A stretch of DNA of 64,000 nt from Pythium myriotylum (Eukaryota > Oomycota > Peronosporomycetes > Pythiales > Pythiaceae). The translations under genes were made by a program, and so were the position numbers. This document shows, one piece after another, positions 61,099 to 64,000 of this stretch. How positions within the stretch are numbered: the stretch's first letter is position 1; each line of letters opens with the position of its first letter. The notes under the pieces were generated by a model that had not been told where the DNA came from, made no database searches, and saw nothing but the letters and a program-made list of their open reading frames with translations. The stretch is taken from the NCBI GenBank assembly GCA_023091665.1, contig JALJCQ010000014.1, positions 1,736,001 through 1,800,000 on the forward strand, given 5' to 3'.

Positions 61099-61207
61099 CC
61101 ACGCTCGTCCATGGGGATGGAGCTGTCTTGAAGGTTGTTAAGTTCGTGTGTATGGATACGCGAACTTAGTCCCGACTATCAGACGCAACCAGCGACTCGA
61201 CGAGAAG

Positions 61208-62296
61208 ATGGCGGGAACGAAGGCGGCCGAGGAGCTGTCGCTCGCGGCGCTCGCGCTGGCTGCAGGCGGCGGCGACGACGCGCCGCTGCAGGACGCGGTG
61301 CGCGAGAGCCTGCTGGAGGCCGACGTGGCCGCGTTCCGCGCCGCGCTCGCGCAGCACATGCCCGAGGCGGCTGCGACCGCCACGACTCAGCTCCTCTTCC
61401 TCATGGACTGGTTCCATCGCTGGCAGCAGGAGTACGAGGCCTTCGCCGAGGTGCTGGAGGCCGAGCTCGCCGAGGCAGACAACGAAGACGACGGCGCAGA
61501 AGGAGAAGATGGCGACGAGGCGCGCGGCATACAGTTCGTCGAGAAAGACCTGGAAGACCTCGAGGCCGAGGCCCATGAAGTGTTCAAAGGATTTAGCGCC
61601 ATCACAATCGAACTGCTCGAGTCGCTTGGAGGCGCTTCGCCAGATGGACTGCTAGACAAGCACGGCTGGACGTTGCTCATGCAGGCAGCCAACAGCGGCC
61701 TGCGCGATCTGACCGAGGCGCTCTTGGCCAAAAGCGTGGACGTTAACTACTGTGGCACGGACAAGGAAGGAGTCACGCCGCTTTACCTCGCTTTGTCCTC
61801 GGACCACACGAACGAAGCTATGACACTACTCAAGAACGGAGCGATCGCTTCGGCCACCAAGATAGTGAGCTCGAAGTCGGACACTGAGGCTTCTGACAGC
61901 GAGCCAAAGAAGCCTGCCGAAGAGGACTGTGCTTGGTTCCAGGCTTGTCGACTGGGTCAACTTGCAGTGATTGAAGAAATGGTGGCTTTGGGCGTAGACG
62001 TGAACTTTGCGTTGCCTACAAGCGGTGACCGAGCGCTCCACGTGGCTGTAATGTTTGAGATGCAGGACGTCGTAGAGCTGCTGGTCGCGAACGAGAAGAC
62101 GCAGGTGAATGCGATCAACAAGAGTGGGCAGACGTGTCTCTTTGGCTGCTCCAATCTCGAGATTGTGCAGTTCCTCGTCGAAAAGGGAGGCGTCGACGTT
62201 CGCGTTAAAGACGCTGATGGCGAGACTGCATACTCGATGGCGAAAGAGCTGGGCGATGATGACGTCGCATCGTTTTTGGAAGCTCGTTCAACGTGA
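61208..62296 (+). CDS. Ankyrin-repeat protein
   Basis: Single exon, 362 aa from MAGTKAAEEL. The N-terminal 110 residues are helical and acidic (DNEDDGAEGEDGDEA). Ankyrin repeats run from about 150 to 350: GWTLLMQAANSGLRDLTEALLAKSVDVN, GVTPLYLALSSDHTNEAMTLLKNG, WFQACRLGQLAVIEEMVALGVDVN, DRALHVAVMFEMQDVVELLVAN and GETAYSMAKELGDDDVASFLE. An acidic/Ser insert separates repeats 2 and 3. It is a protein-interaction scaffold with no other domain. It is head-to-head with the C2-DENN-WD40 gene, 109 bases between starts. Confidence 0.85.
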   Translation: MAGTKAAEELSLAALALAAGGGDDAPLQDAVRESLLEADVAAFRAALAQHMPEAAATATTQLLFLMDWFHRWQQEYEAFAEVLEAELAEADNEDDGAEGEDGDEARGIQFVEKDLEDLEAEAHEVFKGFSAITIELLESLGGASPDGLLDKHGWTLLMQAANSGLRDLTEALLAKSVDVNYCGTDKEGVTPLYLALSSDHTNEAMTLLKNGAIASATKIVSSKSDTEASDSEPKKPAEEDCAWFQACRLGQLAVIEEMVALGVDVNFALPTSGDRALHVAVMFEMQDVVELLVANEKTQVNAINKSGQTCLFGCSNLEIVQFLVEKGGVDVRVKDADGETAYSMAKELGDDDVASFLEARST

Positions 62297-62344
62297 ACGA
62301 ACTAATACACGAGGTCAGTAGGAGTGTTGCACTAACGACTTGAA

Positions 62345-64000
62345 ATGGACTGTTGTGATATCTTCTCAAGCCACGAAAAAGGATTTCGATTCAGACGTGT
62401 TCCACACCAACAGTCCGAATGTCGCCTCCTTCGAGAATGTGCTGGTCTTTGGCAGGCCAACTTATTTTTAATGGGCGCCTTTCTGAGCAAAATAGGATAC
62501 GTTGAACGTCAGCTCTACATGGGTTTTGTGCGGAAGACAAAGCGAGTCGCCCATGGTGGTATTCGACTCGGCAGGTTACATGCCGAAACTCGCGGCATTT
62601 CTAGGGAAGCAAGTAGCGACACCCGCTCAGACTCGCCTTCGCGTGCTTCAACACTTGATCAAGATTCTCCGAACAGAGATGGGATAAGTGTTACGGAGCT
62701 CGCACCAACTTTTTCGTATGAAGAGGTGCCTGACGAAGTCCTAGAAGGGATCGACATTGATTTGTCTATATGGTCAGTCGTTACCCGTGATTCGTGTCTG
62801 AAGCGTTTGGGGGGTGGAAAATACACTCGAGTTGGAGCACCGTTGTCGTTCATGAAAGAGGCGATCCATCCCAACCAACTTTCCCAGAGCGACGTAGCTT
62901 CATTTGTTGGAACATCAGCGCCTCTGGGTCCCGTTTCGATAAGAACATTGAACCTCCAATGTGCCGAACACGTAAGTCTAAACCGCGTCTACGGTTGCCC
63001 AAGGAAAATCACCATCTTCTCCGCGGTTTATGTAGATAACGGATCAAGCGCTAGCTTCAATATCAAGATTGTGTCCGAACCTGACTAGTCTAAACCTTAG
63101 CCGAGCTGCCCAAGTGAGTTCAACGAGCCGGATTCGTACATTCTTGACTCTCTCACACATATTCCACCTCACTGTTGGTAGCTAACTGATCTCGGCGTCC
63201 GACAGCTAGTCTGTTCTTGTCGACTTCTGCAATCGCTTGATCTCAGCTATATCCCTTTGCTGCGTGGTGCCGCATTATCCGCCATTGCAGATTCGCATAT
63301 TCCCTTACGAGGTACGTGGCACATGACTTACCACTTCACGATATTTCTCTAATTGTTTTCGTAGAGCTCAACCTTGCCGGTTGTCCTCGAATTCAAGAAT
63401 TTGCTCTCCAGCTCGTCCTGTCGGTCTGCGGCGCAACTCTCGAGCGGCTCGATCTATCTTTTTGCGAAGAGAGTGTCACAGACTTCGCACTCCAAGCGCT
63501 CGCACGTCTTGGCACATACAAGCAACTCCGATATCTGGGCTTGCGAGGATGCCGACAGGTATCTGATGCAGGAATCATCCATGTTGCTGCGGCGTGCCCG
63601 AAGCTCTCCTCGCTCGACCTCACGCGATTTGACCTCGCTTACAAGCTGAATGACATCGCGTTGCTGTCAATTGCAGACAAGTGCGCGGTTCTTCAGACGA
63701 TTCACCTGACTGGGTGTGAATCACTCACAGACGTCGGCATCAGCTGGTTAGCGGGCGGTTGCCAAGGACTGACGCGTCTAGATCTTGGCGGATGTGCAAA
63801 GCTAACAGATCTCTCGTTGCGAGCGATAGGAGAGAACCTTTTACGGCTACGCCATCTCACCTTGAAGAACTGCCCGCGGGTCTCCGATCTGGGCTTGCGT
63901 CATGTTGCTCTTGGTTGCCGCGAGCTTGCTTATCTTGACGTCTCCGGACTTGTGCTCCTGTCGGATTCGCATGACCAGTCGACTGTAGTAGGAATTCCAG
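62345..64000 (+). CDS. Leucine-rich-repeat protein of the FBXL/AMN1 type (runs off the window)
   Basis: Exons 62345-62971, 63036-63113, 63182-63311 and 63365 to beyond 64000. Introns of 64, 68 and 53 nt restore a continuous series of cysteine-containing LRRs: SIRTLNLQCAEHITDQALASI, LCPNLTSLNLSRAAQLTDLGV, LLQSLDLSYIPLLRG, ELNLAGCPRIQEFALQLVL, LRYLGLRGCRQVSDAGI, LQTIHLTGCESLTDVGI and LTRLDLGGCAKLTDLSL. Such repeats usually select substrates for SCF ubiquitin ligases. Upstream, SYEEVPDEVLEGIDIDLSIW faintly resembles an F-box. The first exon is the weakest part: the ATG at 62345 is only 48 bases after the previous gene, and other frames there also read well, so the true start may be further downstream. 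The C-terminus is outside the window. Confidence 0.75.

Noticed and set aside
1..64000. CRISPR arrays, rRNA genes, bacterial operons or prophage
   Set aside because: No regular direct-repeat and spacer pattern, no rRNA-like block and no bacterial ribosome-binding context. Spliced eukaryotic genes run through the whole window.

Overview
The window looks like nuclear DNA of an oomycete (Peronosporales/Pythiales type; genus not resolvable here). It is compact and GC-rich in coding DNA. Spliceosomal introns are short (43-134 nt, mostly 52-73) with GTRNGT donors. Genes are packed head-to-head and tail-to-tail, and the content is eukaryotic throughout: kinesins, ribosomal protein eS6, VPS18, ODR4, a FYVE-myotubularin, holocytochrome c synthase, a PNUTS-like protein and ankyrin families. 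I saw no rRNA, tRNA, CRISPR or intact transposon. I placed exon junctions by reading frame, GT/AG sites and protein-family continuity; no transcripts were available.

Layout. 1-6.5 kb: the 5' part of an unidentified gene (-), an FHA-containing kinesin, and an inositol polyphosphate 5-phosphatase with a C2 domain. 6.6-11 kb: an ankyrin-like protein, an SLC25 mitochondrial carrier (-) and a PHD-finger protein (-). 11.4-15.1 kb: MOCS3/Uba4 (-), head-to-head with a eukaryotic LarB homologue, then a coiled-coil protein. 15.2-18.9 kb: a membrane-anchored purple-acid-phosphatase-like enzyme (-) and a WW+RRM RNA-binding protein. 18.9-21.4 kb is the largest gene-poor gap. 21.4-31.6 kb: a small Cys-pair protein, an ODR4 homologue (-), a LisH-like protein, a FYVE-PH/GRAM-myotubularin (-) and an ankyrin protein. 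31.7-34.2 kb: holocytochrome c synthase (-) and eS6. 34.6-45 kb: kinesin-14, a PPP1R36-like protein (-), VPS18 (-), a small helical protein and a class III aminotransferase (GABA-transaminase-like). 45.2-55 kb: a TAF4-like protein with two TAZ-type zinc fingers, a Rieske protein (-), a myristoylatable ankyrin protein, a B-box/UPF0652 protein (-) and a PNUTS-like protein (-). 55.8-64 kb: a C2-DENN-WD40 protein (-), an ankyrin protein and a leucine-rich-repeat protein that runs off the window.

How the genes relate. This is ordinary chromosomal gene order, not an operon. Themes recur: phosphoinositide and endosome biology (5-phosphatase, FYVE-myotubularin, VPS18, DENN), cytoskeletal motors, PP1 scaffolds (PNUTS, PPP1R36), and mitochondrial enzymes (HCCS, carrier, transaminase). 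The most unusual points are a LarB (nickel-pincer-nucleotide pathway) gene sharing an 87-bp promoter with a sulfurtransferase, a holocytochrome c synthase with four CPV heme-type motifs and a C-terminal twin CX9C domain, a TAF4 with TAZ fingers, VPS18 lacking RING ligands, a degenerate FYVE on a myotubularin, and a cluster of GCGAGCGTACGCC repeats upstream of the transaminase.
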